Shown here: positions 1-9,311 of the stretch, one piece after another
Position numbering within the stretch: the first letter of the stretch is position 1
Layout: each line of letters starts with the position of its first letter
Assembly: GCF_037860775.1 (NCBI RefSeq)
Contig: NZ_JBBEWC010000003.1
Location: 1-64,000, forward strand
Length of the DNA: 64,000 nucleotides
DNA from: Emticicia soli
GTDB taxonomy: Bacteria; Bacteroidota; Bacteroidia; Cytophagales; Spirosomataceae
Direction: 5' to 3'
Program-made: the position numbers and the translations under genes
Notes under the pieces: model-generated
The model's database searches: none
Seen by the model: the letters and a program-made list of their open reading frames with translations, nothing else
What the model was told of the DNA's origin: nothing

Positions 1-73
1 GAGTCTTGGTAAACCCATTTTACAAATCTTTTGGCTCTTATCAAACTTTTGACATATACTCAGGGTCAGCATA

Positions 74-1510
74 TTACTTCCAACCACCACCAAGTGCTCG
101 ATAGGTATTTACCAAAGCATTCATTTGTTTCATTCGGGTTTCTACAAGCTCTATTCTTGAATCTAATACATCACGTTGGGTCAGCAATACTTCCATATAG
201 TCGGCACGGGCTGATGTAAATAATTTAAGCGATATATCGTTCGATTTTGTCAGTGCTTCAACCTGTTTGCTTTTCATTGCATAGTTTTTTTCCAGATTAT
301 CAATGTTCGATAACTGATTAGTAACCTCAATGTAAGCATTCAGAATGGTGCGCTCATAATCATAAACGGCTTGTATCTGTTTGGCGCTGGCATTTTTGTA
401 AGTAGCCGTAATAGCTCTTTTGTTTACTAATGGGCCAATCATATCTCCTGCCAAGGAAGAAACCAAAGCTGCTGGAATATTTGCCAGAAGCAAAGGGTTA
501 AAAGCTCTGATACCCACAAAAGCAGATAAGCCCAAAGACGGATAAAAATTTGCTCTGGCTACGCTTATATCTAGCTTAGCAGCCTCTAGCTTTAATTCAG
601 CCTGACGTACATCGGGGCGATTTTCTAACAATTGAGACGGAAGCCCTGCAAGAATTTTATTAGGTACCAGGCTGTGAAATTGTTGAGAATCTCTCTGAAC
701 TCTTTGTGGAAATCTACCAACCAGAAAATTAATACGGTTTTCGGTTTCAACAATTTTCTGCTGAATTTCGTATTGAAGGCTTTGCGCTTTAAATACCTCA
801 GCTTCAAATCTACGTACAGCTAGCTCAGTTACCTTTGCAGCTTCTTTTTCTTGTTTAATGATAGACAAGGCACTATTCAGAATCCCGATATTCTTCTGCA
901 CTATTTCTAACTGATTATCGAGTGCCATTAATTCATAATAAGAATTGGCTATTTCAGATACAATGTTCGTGACCAGAAAATTCTTCCCTTCAATACTAGC
1001 CAGATAGTTCATTACTGCTACTTTTCGGGCATTGCGCAATTTATGCCAGATGTCAACTTCCCAACTGGCCGAAGCACCAAAATATACATCGGGTAAAATC
1101 TCAGGTGTTCGTTTGCCGGGTTTTATTTCTGACATATCGTCGCTGGCGCCTTTGCTGGTGTATCTTGATACTTTCTCTACGCCTGCACCACCACCCAAGC
1201 GCACAAAAGGCAGGTATTCTCCTTCTCTGGCTTTGATTTCATTTTGTGAAATCTCAATTTCCTGTAAGGTAATATTTAACTCCTGATTATTGCTTAAAGC
1301 CGTTTCGATAAGGCTAGCCAGATTCGGGTCGGTAAAATAATCTTTCCACTTGGTTTTAGCGGTATTAGTAGAATCCTGAGAGTTGTTGAAACTCTCAGGT
1401 GTATTTTTACTAGCGTTTTTCTCAACTACTTTAACCGGAACAACACAAGCCGAAAGACATGATGCCAGGAAAGCTACTCCTAAGCATTGATATATTATTC
1501 GTTTAGACAT
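74..1510 (-). CDS. TolC/OprM-type outer-membrane efflux lipoprotein
   Basis: Outer-membrane channel of a tripartite RND efflux pump. The 478 residues begin with a lipoprotein signal ending in LSAC, so Cys22 would be lipidated. After it come two TolC-type repeats rich in long alpha-helical stretches, typical of the OEP (NodT/OprM) family, with the common motif LLENRPDVRQAE near the middle. Length is normal for the family. It is the last gene of a minus-strand operon, only 3 bases after the stop of the RND pump gene and downstream of the adaptor gene, so the three almost certainly form one complex. The substrate cannot be read from sequence. No clear terminator is seen in the 73 bases before the window edge. 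Confidence 0.93.
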   Translation of the reverse strand: MSKRIIYQCLGVAFLASCLSACVVPVKVVEKNASKNTPESFNNSQDSTNTAKTKWKDYFTDPNLASLIETALSNNQELNITLQEIEISQNEIKAREGEYLPFVRLGGGAGVEKVSRYTSKGASDDMSEIKPGKRTPEILPDVYFGASASWEVDIWHKLRNARKVAVMNYLASIEGKNFLVTNIVSEIANSYYELMALDNQLEIVQKNIGILNSALSIIKQEKEAAKVTELAVRRFEAEVFKAQSLQYEIQQKIVETENRINFLVGRFPQRVQRDSQQFHSLVPNKILAGLPSQLLENRPDVRQAELKLEAAKLDISVARANFYPSLGLSAFVGIRAFNPLLLANIPAALVSSLAGDMIGPLVNKRAITATYKNASAKQIQAVYDYERTILNAYIEVTNQLSNIDNLEKNYAMKSKQVEALTKSNDISLKLFTSARADYMEVLLTQRDVLDSRIELVETRMKQMNALVNTYRALGGGWK

Positions 1511-1513
1511 ATA

Positions 1514-4500
1514 CTAATGGATTTCTTCAGTTAATGGTTCAAAATCTTCGCCTTTTATTAACTTCCGGCCTTCTGCCAACTTAGCGAAAATGTAATACAA
1601 ACCGGGTACTACAATTACCCCGAATATTGTTCCGAGAAGCATACCTCCTAAAGCAGAAGCCCCGATAGTACGGTTACCAATGGCACCCGGACCAGTAGCA
1701 AATACCAATGGTACTAAGCCTGCAACAAAAGCAAAAGAGGTCATTAAAATAGGGCGGAAACGCACTTTAGCTCCTTCGATGGCCGCTTCAAGGATTGTTG
1801 CTCCCTGCTGATTTTTCTGCACTGCAAATTCAACAATCAACACGGCGTTTTTCCCTAGCAAGCCCACAAGCATTACCAAACCTACCTGTGCATAAATATC
1901 ATTTGCCAAACCCATTGATTTAAGCAACAAAAACGAACCGAATACCCCGGCAGGTAATGAAAGAATAACCGCCAAAGGAATAATGAAACTCTCGTATTGG
2001 GCAGCTAATACCATGTAAGCAAAGATTAATACAATAATGAAAATGAAAATGGCTTCATTTCCACGGGCAACTTCATCTTTTGATAAACCTGCCCAGTCTA
2101 TATCAAACCCACGTGGAAGTGTTTTTTTAGCTACTTCTTTGATAATCTCAATGGCTTGTCCACTACTGTAACCTTTAGCAGGAGCCCCTCTGATGGCGGC
2201 TGTAGAGTACATATTATAGCGGTTGATTTCGTTTGGCCCTTGGGTTTTCTTGATTTTCATGAAGGCCGAGTACGGAACCATTTCGCCGTGGTCGTTTTTC
2301 ACATAAAGATTTAATATATCTTCAGGTAATTTTCTGTATTCTGGCGAAGACTGCACAAATACTTTAAAGAAACGCCCGAAACGGATAAAGCCCAGCTCAT
2401 AACTACTACCAATCAGAATAGAGAGGTTGTCCATGGCTTTACCAATCGAAACCCCCTTCTGCATAGCTACGGCATTATCAATTTCCAGCTCATATTGAGG
2501 ATAGTTAGCACTAAAGAAAGTAAACAAACCAGTAAGTTCTTTGCGCTTGCCAAGTTCTTTCATAAACTCTTCGTTTACCTCTTCCAATTGTCGGTAGTCG
2601 CCTGAGTTGGTTTTATCTAACAATTGTAGTGAGAATCCACCAGCAGCACCATAACCTGGTACAGCCGGAGGGTCGAAGAATTCTATGACAGCACCCGGAA
2701 TTTCATGGCTTTTTTCTTCTAACTCCATAATAATATCCTGCACATTATGCTTCCTTTCCGACCAGTCTTTTAGGTTAATCAAACAGGTTCCGGCATTTGA
2801 GCCACGACCTTCAGTAAGAACTTCATAACCTGCTAGTGCTGATACCGATTTTACACCTTCAACGTGCTCGCATATTTCTTGTAATTTAATTGCTACATCA
2901 TTGGTTCTTTCTAGCGTTGAGCCCGGAGGTGTCTGAATAATGGCGTAAATCATACCTTGGTCTTCAGAAGGAATAAAGCCTGATGGTAGTATTTTGGTTA
3001 TGCCAAATATACCTGCACAAAAACCTATGAGCATAGCAAACGTAACTACCCTGCGGTTAACAATGAGCCTCAGTAAACCTGCATATTTGCCTGTTACTTT
3101 TTCAAAACCTCTGTTAAAGGCATCAATGCCTTTGTTCAACCATGTTTTCTTCTTCGGATGCTCATGTGGATTCCTCAGAATCATGATACAAAGTACCGGT
3201 GTAAGTGTAAGCGCAACAAGCCCCGATAATACGATAGAGGTTGCCATTGTGATAGAGAATTGTCGGTAGAATACCCCCACAGGCCCGGTCATAAAGGCAA
3301 CCGGAACAAACACCGCTGTCATTAATAAAGTAATAGCAATTACAGCACCGCTGATTTCATTCAATACTTTCTTAACGGCATTGTAGGGCGAGAGGTGTTC
3401 TTCTTCCATTTTGGCATGCACGGCTTCTACTACTACAATAGCGTTGTCGACCACGATACCAATAGCCAACACGAGTGCAAAGAGAGTAATAAGGTTAACC
3501 GTGAGGCCAAATAACTGCATAAATATAAACGCACCAACCAACGACACCGGAACCGCCAACGTCGGAATAAGTGTCGAGCGCCAATCGCCTAAGAAAATAA
3601 ATACTACCAAGGCCACTAACACAAAGGCTTCAACTAAGGTGTGTAATACTTTTTCTATCGAGGCATCAAGGAAGTTAGATACGTCATAACTGATTTCGTA
3701 ATCCATACCCGGAGGAAACGAACTCTCTTTTAATTGGTCGAGTTTTTCCTTTACTTCTTTAATTACATCGGTTGCATTACTACCATAAGTTTGTTTTAAG
3801 ACAATAGCCGCCGACGGATAACCATTCAGATTGGAATAAATATCATAGTATTCACTTCCCAGCTTTATGTCGGCTACATCTTTCAGATGCACTATTTCAC
3901 CATTTGAATTGGCTTTTACGATAACGTTTTCGTATTGCTCAGGTGTGCTGAACCGCCCCTGATAAGTAAGCACGTATTCGAGCGACTGCGAGCGCATACC
4001 ATCACCCCGACCAATACGCCCGGGCGACCCAATCACACTTTGCTCGTTCAGTGCTTCCATTACATCTTCTGTGCCTATGTTGTAGGCACGCATTCTATCT
4101 GGTTTAAGCCATATACGCATAGCATATTGTCTACTACCAAGAATACTTGCTTGCCCTACACCATTGATACGCTGTAACTCTGGTATCATGTTAACCCCTG
4201 CAAAGTTGAACAAAAACTTCATGTCGGCGTTTTTGTCTTTGCTATAAAGGTTAACATACATAAGCATGTTAGGCATTTGTCGATTCACGATAACCCCTTC
4301 TCGTTGAACCAGAAGCGGGAGCCGGTTAAGCACCTGAGCAATCCGGTTATTTACGTTTACAACGGCCTGATCGGGGTCGGTGCCTAGGTTAAATACAATC
4401 TGTATGTTGGCTTCTCCGGCACTGGTGGCGTCAGAAGTCATATATTTCATGCCCGGTACACCATTGATGGCCTGTTCCATCGGAATCAGAACTGAGGTAA

Positions 4501-4672
4501 CTAAAACGTGCGCACTAGCACCGGGGTATGATGCCCTAACGATTACCATCGGGGGCGATATTTCAGGGAATTGCGATTTAGGTAGGGTGTTTATTACTAA
4601 AGCACCCATGAAGACGATGGCCAGTGATAGTATGATAGCTAACACAGGCCTCTGTATGAATTTATTAAACAT
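1514..4672 (-). CDS. RND efflux pump permease, HAE1 (AcrB/MexB) family
   Basis: Inner-membrane, proton-driven pump of a tripartite efflux system. At 1052 residues it has full HAE1 length. It starts with the typical FIQRPVLAIILSLAIV first helix and ends with the GKNAVLIVEF motif, whose Lys corresponds to the TM10 lysine of AcrB. The TM4 proton-relay motif reads VVDNAIVVVE, with Asp409-Asn410 where AcrB has Asp-Asp. Such a substitution is damaging in AcrB, but I believe the D-N form occurs in Bacteroidota relatives. The gene lies 12 bases after the adaptor gene and 3 bases before the TolC gene, so it is operonic. Drug, bile or organic-compound export is the family role; the actual substrate is unknown. 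Confidence 0.95.
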   Translation of the reverse strand: MFNKFIQRPVLAIILSLAIVFMGALVINTLPKSQFPEISPPMVIVRASYPGASAHVLVTSVLIPMEQAINGVPGMKYMTSDATSAGEANIQIVFNLGTDPDQAVVNVNNRIAQVLNRLPLLVQREGVIVNRQMPNMLMYVNLYSKDKNADMKFLFNFAGVNMIPELQRINGVGQASILGSRQYAMRIWLKPDRMRAYNIGTEDVMEALNEQSVIGSPGRIGRGDGMRSQSLEYVLTYQGRFSTPEQYENVIVKANSNGEIVHLKDVADIKLGSEYYDIYSNLNGYPSAAIVLKQTYGSNATDVIKEVKEKLDQLKESSFPPGMDYEISYDVSNFLDASIEKVLHTLVEAFVLVALVVFIFLGDWRSTLIPTLAVPVSLVGAFIFMQLFGLTVNLITLFALVLAIGIVVDNAIVVVEAVHAKMEEEHLSPYNAVKKVLNEISGAVIAITLLMTAVFVPVAFMTGPVGVFYRQFSITMATSIVLSGLVALTLTPVLCIMILRNPHEHPKKKTWLNKGIDAFNRGFEKVTGKYAGLLRLIVNRRVVTFAMLIGFCAGIFGITKILPSGFIPSEDQGMIYAIIQTPPGSTLERTNDVAIKLQEICEHVEGVKSVSALAGYEVLTEGRGSNAGTCLINLKDWSERKHNVQDIIMELEEKSHEIPGAVIEFFDPPAVPGYGAAGGFSLQLLDKTNSGDYRQLEEVNEEFMKELGKRKELTGLFTFFSANYPQYELEIDNAVAMQKGVSIGKAMDNLSILIGSSYELGFIRFGRFFKVFVQSSPEYRKLPEDILNLYVKNDHGEMVPYSAFMKIKKTQGPNEINRYNMYSTAAIRGAPAKGYSSGQAIEIIKEVAKKTLPRGFDIDWAGLSKDEVARGNEAIFIFIIVLIFAYMVLAAQYESFIIPLAVILSLPAGVFGSFLLLKSMGLANDIYAQVGLVMLVGLLGKNAVLIVEFAVQKNQQGATILEAAIEGAKVRFRPILMTSFAFVAGLVPLVFATGPGAIGNRTIGASALGGMLLGTIFGVIVVPGLYYIFAKLAEGRKLIKGEDFEPLTEEIH

Positions 4673-4684
4673 ATTCTATTCGAT

Positions 4685-5770
4685 TTATTCAGCGTAAACT
4701 TTTAAATGTGCCAATACTGACTCAGGTTTTTCGAAATGATAAGTTATCTTATCATTGTTGTGTACTTTTCGAATACCTTCAAGTAGTATTTTCTCATTTT
4801 CTGCCAGCCCTTCGCTGATAGCATATAAATCCTGCATCTCGGCCGCTATAGTTACTTGTCTTTGGTGTACTACATTTTTATCGTCTACAACAAATACATA
4901 TTTTTTATCCAGAATTTCGAAAGTAGCTTTCTGAGGAATAATCAAGGCGTTTTTCAAAGGCTTATCAACAATGATATTGCCGGTTTCGCCATGTCTTAAG
5001 AGTCGGGCCGGATTCGGGAAAGTAGCCCTGAAAGCGATATTTCCAGTTTCGTTATTAAAGTCGGCTTCTATTGTTTCAACTATACCCGGAAACTGAAACA
5101 TTTCGTGGTTAGCCATTCTAAGCTTTACTTTCAATGGTGCATTTGCCGCACTACCTGTTTTATAATTCAGGTATTCGGCCTCTGGCACATTAAAGTATAT
5201 CCACATTTTGCTGTTGTCTGATAGAATCGTTAGCAAATCGCCTTCTGATAAAAGGCTACCTTCTCGAACATAGAAATGGTCCATGATACCATCAAAAGGT
5301 GCTCTTATTTCTGTAAAGCCAAGATGCACCTGTGCTACTTGCACTTCGGCTTTTGCTTTATCTAATTTTGCTTTAGCCAGAGCTAATTCATTGCGAGATA
5401 CAATGTTGCTATCAGCCAACGACTTGGTGTTTTTGTATTCAAGCTCAGCATAATTGGCTTCTGCTTGTGCTTTTTGAAGCTCTGCCTGATATTGTACCGG
5501 AAGAATCTGGAACATTAATTGTCCCTTTTTAACGAGTTGCCCCTCATCTACATAGATTTTGCTTAGATAGCCACGCTCCAAAGCTCTTAGCTCGATGTGC
5601 TGAATTGAGCGAATCTGGCACACGTAGTCACTTGCAATAGTGGTGTCTCTCCTTATTGGGTTTGTAACCAGAAGTTTAACATCTTCTTTTTTTTCTTCTT
5701 TTTCTTCTGATTTACAGCCTGCGTTGTAGAGCAAAGCGCACAGGCTCGCAAGCATGATAATTTTCTTCAT
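4685..5770 (-). CDS. RND efflux periplasmic adaptor (MFP/HlyD-like) lipoprotein
   Basis: Membrane-fusion protein linking the RND pump to the TolC-like channel. The 361 residues start with a lipoprotein-like signal ending at Cys19 (NAGC, a relaxed lipobox), followed by a charged Glu/Lys linker. Next come the split lipoyl domain (around YVDEGQLVKKGQLMFQI and EIRAPFDGIMDHFYVREG), a helical hairpin rich in Ala/Lys/Glu between the halves, and beta-barrel and membrane-proximal domains with the usual IIPQKATFEI segment. It precedes the pump by 12 bases. An upstream gap of about 200 bases separates it from a small exported protein on the same strand, which may share its promoter. Confidence 0.93.
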   Translation of the reverse strand: MKKIIMLASLCALLYNAGCKSEEKEEKKEDVKLLVTNPIRRDTTIASDYVCQIRSIQHIELRALERGYLSKIYVDEGQLVKKGQLMFQILPVQYQAELQKAQAEANYAELEYKNTKSLADSNIVSRNELALAKAKLDKAKAEVQVAQVHLGFTEIRAPFDGIMDHFYVREGSLLSEGDLLTILSDNSKMWIYFNVPEAEYLNYKTGSAANAPLKVKLRMANHEMFQFPGIVETIEADFNNETGNIAFRATFPNPARLLRHGETGNIIVDKPLKNALIIPQKATFEILDKKYVFVVDDKNVVHQRQVTIAAEMQDLYAISEGLAENEKILLEGIRKVHNNDKITYHFEKPESVLAHLKVYAE

Positions 5771-5934
5771 TTTCTTTAGAGTTAATAATACCTAAAACTT
5801 TAGAGTAGTGGATAAGGTATGCCAATACCAGACCCAAAGAGGCAGTTGCCTGTTAGCCGAATTTAATATTTGATTTGGATACGCCAGAAGTACTACCATA
5901 AACAGACTGATAGCTACTTGGTGAGTATTTGAGA

Positions 5935-5966
5935 TTGAGGCAAAACAAAAATAAACACTGCCTCAA
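5935..5966 (-). other. Inverted repeat between the small exported protein and the adaptor gene
   Basis: Perfect 8-bp arms (TTGAGGCA and TGCCTCAA) enclose a 16-base A-rich loop, 14 bases after the stop of the 134-residue gene. There is no good T-run on the minus strand, so this is at best a weak terminator, pause or attenuator. Confidence 0.3.
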
Positions 5967-5979
5967 AAGGAGTGGGGTG

Positions 5980-6384
5980 TCATATTATATAGACACAGAA
6001 TACAATAAATAACTTATTGTGAAAAAGCTTTAAAGAGTGATTATCAAAAAGTGAGGATTGAGAGGATTCAAAGTGGAGTCCTTTAAAAAAAAGAAGATGA
6101 GCGTTGTTGTTTTCTAAATATTTATTGTGCTTGTCGGTATCATCTTCTTCTTCTATTTCTGCTTCTCGCGAATCGAGTAAGGTATTTTCTTCATCAGATA
6201 AAGAATAAAAACAGGCAGTATTGTGGCGTTCTTGTTGGGTATATGTGCTTGTATGTTCTACTGCGCTAGTCCTTTCTAAAACAGAAACATAATTTGTGCT
6301 GTAGCTGTGCGCAAGTAATTGACCGCTGGCGCCCAGTAAGATAATCCACAGAAGTAGAAGATATTTTTTTAGTCGTTTTATCAT
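5980..6384 (-). CDS. Small exported protein of unknown function upstream of the RND operon
   Basis: I do not recognise this 134-residue protein. An N-terminal hydrophobic segment (residues about 8-25, ending in LLAHS) looks like a signal peptide. The middle is acidic and polar (an EAEIEEEDD stretch), followed by His/Phe-rich sequence and a hydrophobic C-terminus (FIVFCVYII). It lies on the same strand about 210 bases upstream of the efflux adaptor, so it may lead that operon or be an independent gene. An exact -7 box (TACATTTG on the minus strand, 6392-6399) sits only 7 bases before the ATG, implying a very short leader or a start slightly downstream. Confidence is moderate because composition is low-complexity. 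Confidence 0.55.
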   Translation of the reverse strand: MIKRLKKYLLLLWIILLGASGQLLAHSYSTNYVSVLERTSAVEHTSTYTQQERHNTACFYSLSDEENTLLDSREAEIEEEDDTDKHNKYLENNNAHLLFFKGLHFESSQSSLFDNHSLKLFHNKLFIVFCVYII

Positions 6385-6555
6385 TCTAATACAAATGTAT
6401 TCGAGAACATCTATTAAAATAAAAAAAAAGTCTTAAAATGTGATTAAAATAATAGAACAAACTTTTTGTTTTTATCAATATGTGCTTTTAAAGGTATGAA
6501 AATGAGCACATTTAACTATTTTTTTGAAAAATAATATTATAACTTTTCCAATAAA

Positions 6556-6580
6556 AAAAGCCCTCGTTTTGAGGGCTTTT
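6556..6580 (-). terminator. Rho-independent terminator after accC
   Basis: Perfect 10-bp stem (AAAAGCCCTC / GAGGGCTTTT) with a 5-base loop. On the minus strand it runs into a further T-run. It lies directly downstream of the accC stop. Confidence 0.9.
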
Positions 6581-6582
6581 CA

Positions 6583-7926
6583 TTATAAATCACTGAAATC
6601 GAAGGTTTCTAAGAATTTTGTCGTGAAATGACCTGATTTGAATTGCTCGTCTTCCATTAGTTTAATGTGGAAAGGAATAGTGGTTTTTACTCCTTCAATT
6701 ACAAACTCTTGCAAGGCGCGTTTCATACGGGTAATCACTTCTTCTCTCGATTGCCCTGTTACAATTAATTTGGCAATCATAGAGTCGTAGTTTGGCGGAA
6801 TAGTATAGCCTGCATACACGTGGCTATCAACCCTTACACCATGCCCACCCGGTAAGTGCAGATTAGTGATTCTACCTGGTGACGGACGGAAACCATTGCG
6901 TGGGTCTTCGGCGTTGATACGGCACTCCATTGCATATAGTTTCGGGAAATAGTTTTTGCCTGAAATAGGCACGCCCGCTGCTACTTTTATTTGCTCTTTT
7001 ATAAGGTCAAAGTCAGTAACTTCTTCAGTAATAGGGTGCTCAACCTGAATACGGGTGTTCATTTCCATAAAGTAGAACTTTCCGTATTTGTCTACCAGAA
7101 ACTCAATAGTACCTGCGCCTTCGTATCCGATGGCAGCAGCTCCTTTGATAGCCGCTTCACCCATTTTCTCACGCAATTCCTGCGTAACAATAGGAGATGG
7201 GGTTTCTTCAACCAATTTCTGGTGGCGGCGTTGAATAGAGCAGTCACGCTCTGATAAATGGCATACTTTGCCGTATTGGTCGCCTACTACCTGTATTTCA
7301 ATATGACGAGGCTCTTCTACAAATTTTTCAAGGTATAAACCATCATTACCAAAAGCTGCGCCTGATTCCATCTTGGCATCATCCCATGCTTTTTCAAACT
7401 CGCTTTCGTCTTTAATGATACGCATACCACGGCCACCGCCGCCGGCTGTTGCCTTAACAATAACCGGATAGCCGATTTCTTTAGCTATTTTTTTGCCTTG
7501 TTCAACCGACTCTAACAAGCCTTCTGAACCCGGAATAACCGGTACGCCAGAGTTTTTCATGGTAGCTTTTGCCGTAGCTTTATCGCCCATGTAGTTGATT
7601 TGCTCGGCTGTTGCTCCAATAAATTTGATACCGTATTCGGCACAAATTCTTGAAAACTCGGCATTTTCTGATAAGAAACCATAACCCGGATGTATTGCAT
7701 CGGCATTAGTGATTTCGGCAGCAGAAATAATATTTGGTATATTCAGATACGATTGCTTGCTTATAGCGGGCCCAATACAAACGGCCTCGTCAGCAAAACG
7801 TACATGTAAACTATCGCGGTCGGCAGTTGAATAAACAGCCACCGTTTTTATGCCCATCTCACGACAAGTTCTGATGATTCGAAGGGCAATTTCGCCACGG
7901 TTGGCTATGAGTATTTTCTTGAACAT
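6583..7926 (-). CDS. accC: Acetyl-CoA carboxylase, biotin carboxylase subunit
   Basis: Carboxylates the biotin on BCCP with ATP and bicarbonate, the first half-reaction of acetyl-CoA carboxylase in fatty-acid synthesis. At 447 residues it has full length. Domain order is the biotin-carboxylase N-domain (FKKILIANRGEIALRIIRT), ATP-grasp with the glycine-rich GGGGRGM loop at 162-168, RDCSIQRRHQKLVEE at 227-241, the EMNTRIQVEHP catalytic motif near 290, and a normal C-domain. It follows accB on the same strand after a 97-base gap and is followed at once by a strong terminator, so accB-accC form a unit. Confidence 0.97.
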   Translation of the reverse strand: MFKKILIANRGEIALRIIRTCREMGIKTVAVYSTADRDSLHVRFADEAVCIGPAISKQSYLNIPNIISAAEITNADAIHPGYGFLSENAEFSRICAEYGIKFIGATAEQINYMGDKATAKATMKNSGVPVIPGSEGLLESVEQGKKIAKEIGYPVIVKATAGGGGRGMRIIKDESEFEKAWDDAKMESGAAFGNDGLYLEKFVEEPRHIEIQVVGDQYGKVCHLSERDCSIQRRHQKLVEETPSPIVTQELREKMGEAAIKGAAAIGYEGAGTIEFLVDKYGKFYFMEMNTRIQVEHPITEEVTDFDLIKEQIKVAAGVPISGKNYFPKLYAMECRINAEDPRNGFRPSPGRITNLHLPGGHGVRVDSHVYAGYTIPPNYDSMIAKLIVTGQSREEVITRMKRALQEFVIEGVKTTIPFHIKLMEDEQFKSGHFTTKFLETFDFSDL

Positions 7927-8023
7927 ATAGTTTCAATTAGGTATTATAAGCGTTTCGGCTATTGAATCAAATAACAATTTTCTGTAAAAATTGTTATGAA
8001 TTGCATTTGGTCAATAATGCTTC

Positions 8024-8500
8024 TTAAGGTTCTACCAAGAACAACGGTTGGTCGAACTCAACAGGTGTAGCATTCTCAACTAATACTTTCACGATTTTTC
8101 CAGAAATTTCTGATTCAATTTCATTGAAGAGTTTCATTGCTTCAATAATACAAACTACTTTGCCTGGTGCAATTTCATCGCCTACCTCTACAAACGACGC
8201 CTTATCCGGGCCTGCAGAACGATAGAATGTACCAATCATCGGAGACTTAATAGTGATAAGATTGCTTGCAGCAGGTTGGGCAGCAGGAGTAGCAGGTTGC
8301 GCCGCAGGAGCTACAGCCGCAGGAGCCGGAGCAGCAACCGGAGCCTGAGCAACCGGAGCTGGTGCTTGTTGAACCGCTACAGGTGCTACATTTGAATATC
8401 GTTTAATGGCTAGTTTTAACTCCGAGGTTTCGATATTAACTTCATCTAATCCTGATTGAGCAATAAAGTCTATCAGTTTTTGAATGTCTTTTGTTTCCAT
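8024..8500 (-). CDS. accB: Acetyl-CoA carboxylase biotin carboxyl carrier protein
   Basis: Carrier that shuttles carboxyl groups between biotin carboxylase and carboxyltransferase. It has 158 residues: a helical N-terminal segment (1-38), a long Ala/Pro/Gln linker (about 40-79) and a C-terminal biotinyl domain. EAMKL (Lys123 is the predicted biotinylation site) and the preceding SPMIGTFYRS motif are intact. It lies between efp (upstream) and accC (downstream). A near-consensus Bacteroidota promoter sits about 60-90 bases upstream of its ATG, so accBC can be transcribed independently of efp. Confidence 0.97.
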   Translation of the reverse strand: METKDIQKLIDFIAQSGLDEVNIETSELKLAIKRYSNVAPVAVQQAPAPVAQAPVAAPAPAAVAPAAQPATPAAQPAASNLITIKSPMIGTFYRSAGPDKASFVEVGDEIAPGKVVCIIEAMKLFNEIESEISGKIVKVLVENATPVEFDQPLFLVEP

Positions 8501-8561
8501 GAAAGGTAAAAATTTGTCGTTTGTAATTGAGTATTTATTTGGTTTCGGGCTTATTAAGCTA

Positions 8562-8593
8562 CAAAATTAACGCATAAAGACGACACCCACAAA
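8562..8593 (-). promoter_or_regulatory. Predicted accBC promoter
   Basis: On the minus strand, TTTG (8593-8590), a 20-base spacer and TAATTTTG (8569-8562) match the Bacteroidota primary sigma-factor consensus exactly. The predicted transcript starts roughly 55 bases before the accB ATG. Confidence 0.6.
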
Positions 8594-8697
8594 GAAACCG
8601 GGAACGGATACGCTTGACTTGAGAATTAAAAAACTCTTAAATCAATTTATTTCACTCCATATTTCTGCACAAATGCGATGTCGTCTTTACTAATATT

Positions 8698-9267
8698 TTA
8701 TTTCTCTTTTACTCTTGAATCGTACTCATAAGAAGTCGTGTTTACACGAATCAACTCGTCGTTTTCAATAAAAAGAGGCACTTTTATAGTTGCTCCGGTT
8801 TCAACAGTAGCTGGTTTCGAAGGGCTGTTTGCAGTATCGCCTCTTACACCTGGCTCTGTATAAGTTACTCTTAATTCAACATAAGCAGGTAACTCTACGC
8901 TCAGAATCGTTTCTGTTTCGGCGTGTACCAAAATATCCACTTGTTGGCCTTCTTTCATTAAATCAGCCTGCGGAACCAGTTTATCTTCTATGTTTACCTG
9001 TTCGAATGTTTCGGTTTCCATAAAGTTGAAACCTGTTTCGTCTTTATAAAGAAACTGATATTGTCTTTTTTCTATTCTGGCAGTAGTAACTGTTACGCCA
9101 GAGTTAAAAGTATTATCTATAACTCTGCCTGTACGTAGGTTTCTGAGTTTTGTTCTAACAAAAGCCGGGCCTTTACCAGGTTTTACGTGTTGAAACTCTA
9201 CGATAGAATAAAGGTCATTATTCCAATCTAAACAAAGGCCGTTTCTAAAATCTGCTGTTGTTGCCAT
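8698..9267 (-). CDS. efp: Translation elongation factor P
   Basis: Binds ribosomes stalled at polyproline and stimulates peptide-bond formation. The 189 residues show the three-domain EF-P fold: an N-terminal KOW-like domain (KPGKGPAFVRTKLRNL loop), a central OB domain and a C-terminal OB domain ending TTSYEYDSRVKEK. The loop tip is PGKGP, so a lysine is present at the usual modification position (about residue 32); no modification gene is seen in this window. A -7-like box (TATATTTG, minus strand, 9304-9311) sits 37 bases upstream of the ATG, just after the previous gene ends. Confidence 0.96.
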   Translation of the reverse strand: MATTADFRNGLCLDWNNDLYSIVEFQHVKPGKGPAFVRTKLRNLRTGRVIDNTFNSGVTVTTARIEKRQYQFLYKDETGFNFMETETFEQVNIEDKLVPQADLMKEGQQVDILVHAETETILSVELPAYVELRVTYTEPGVRGDTANSPSKPATVETGATIKVPLFIENDELIRVNTTSYEYDSRVKEK

Positions 9268-9311
9268 TACTAATTAGTATTAACTAAAATAAAGCTTAAT
9301 TATCAAATATA

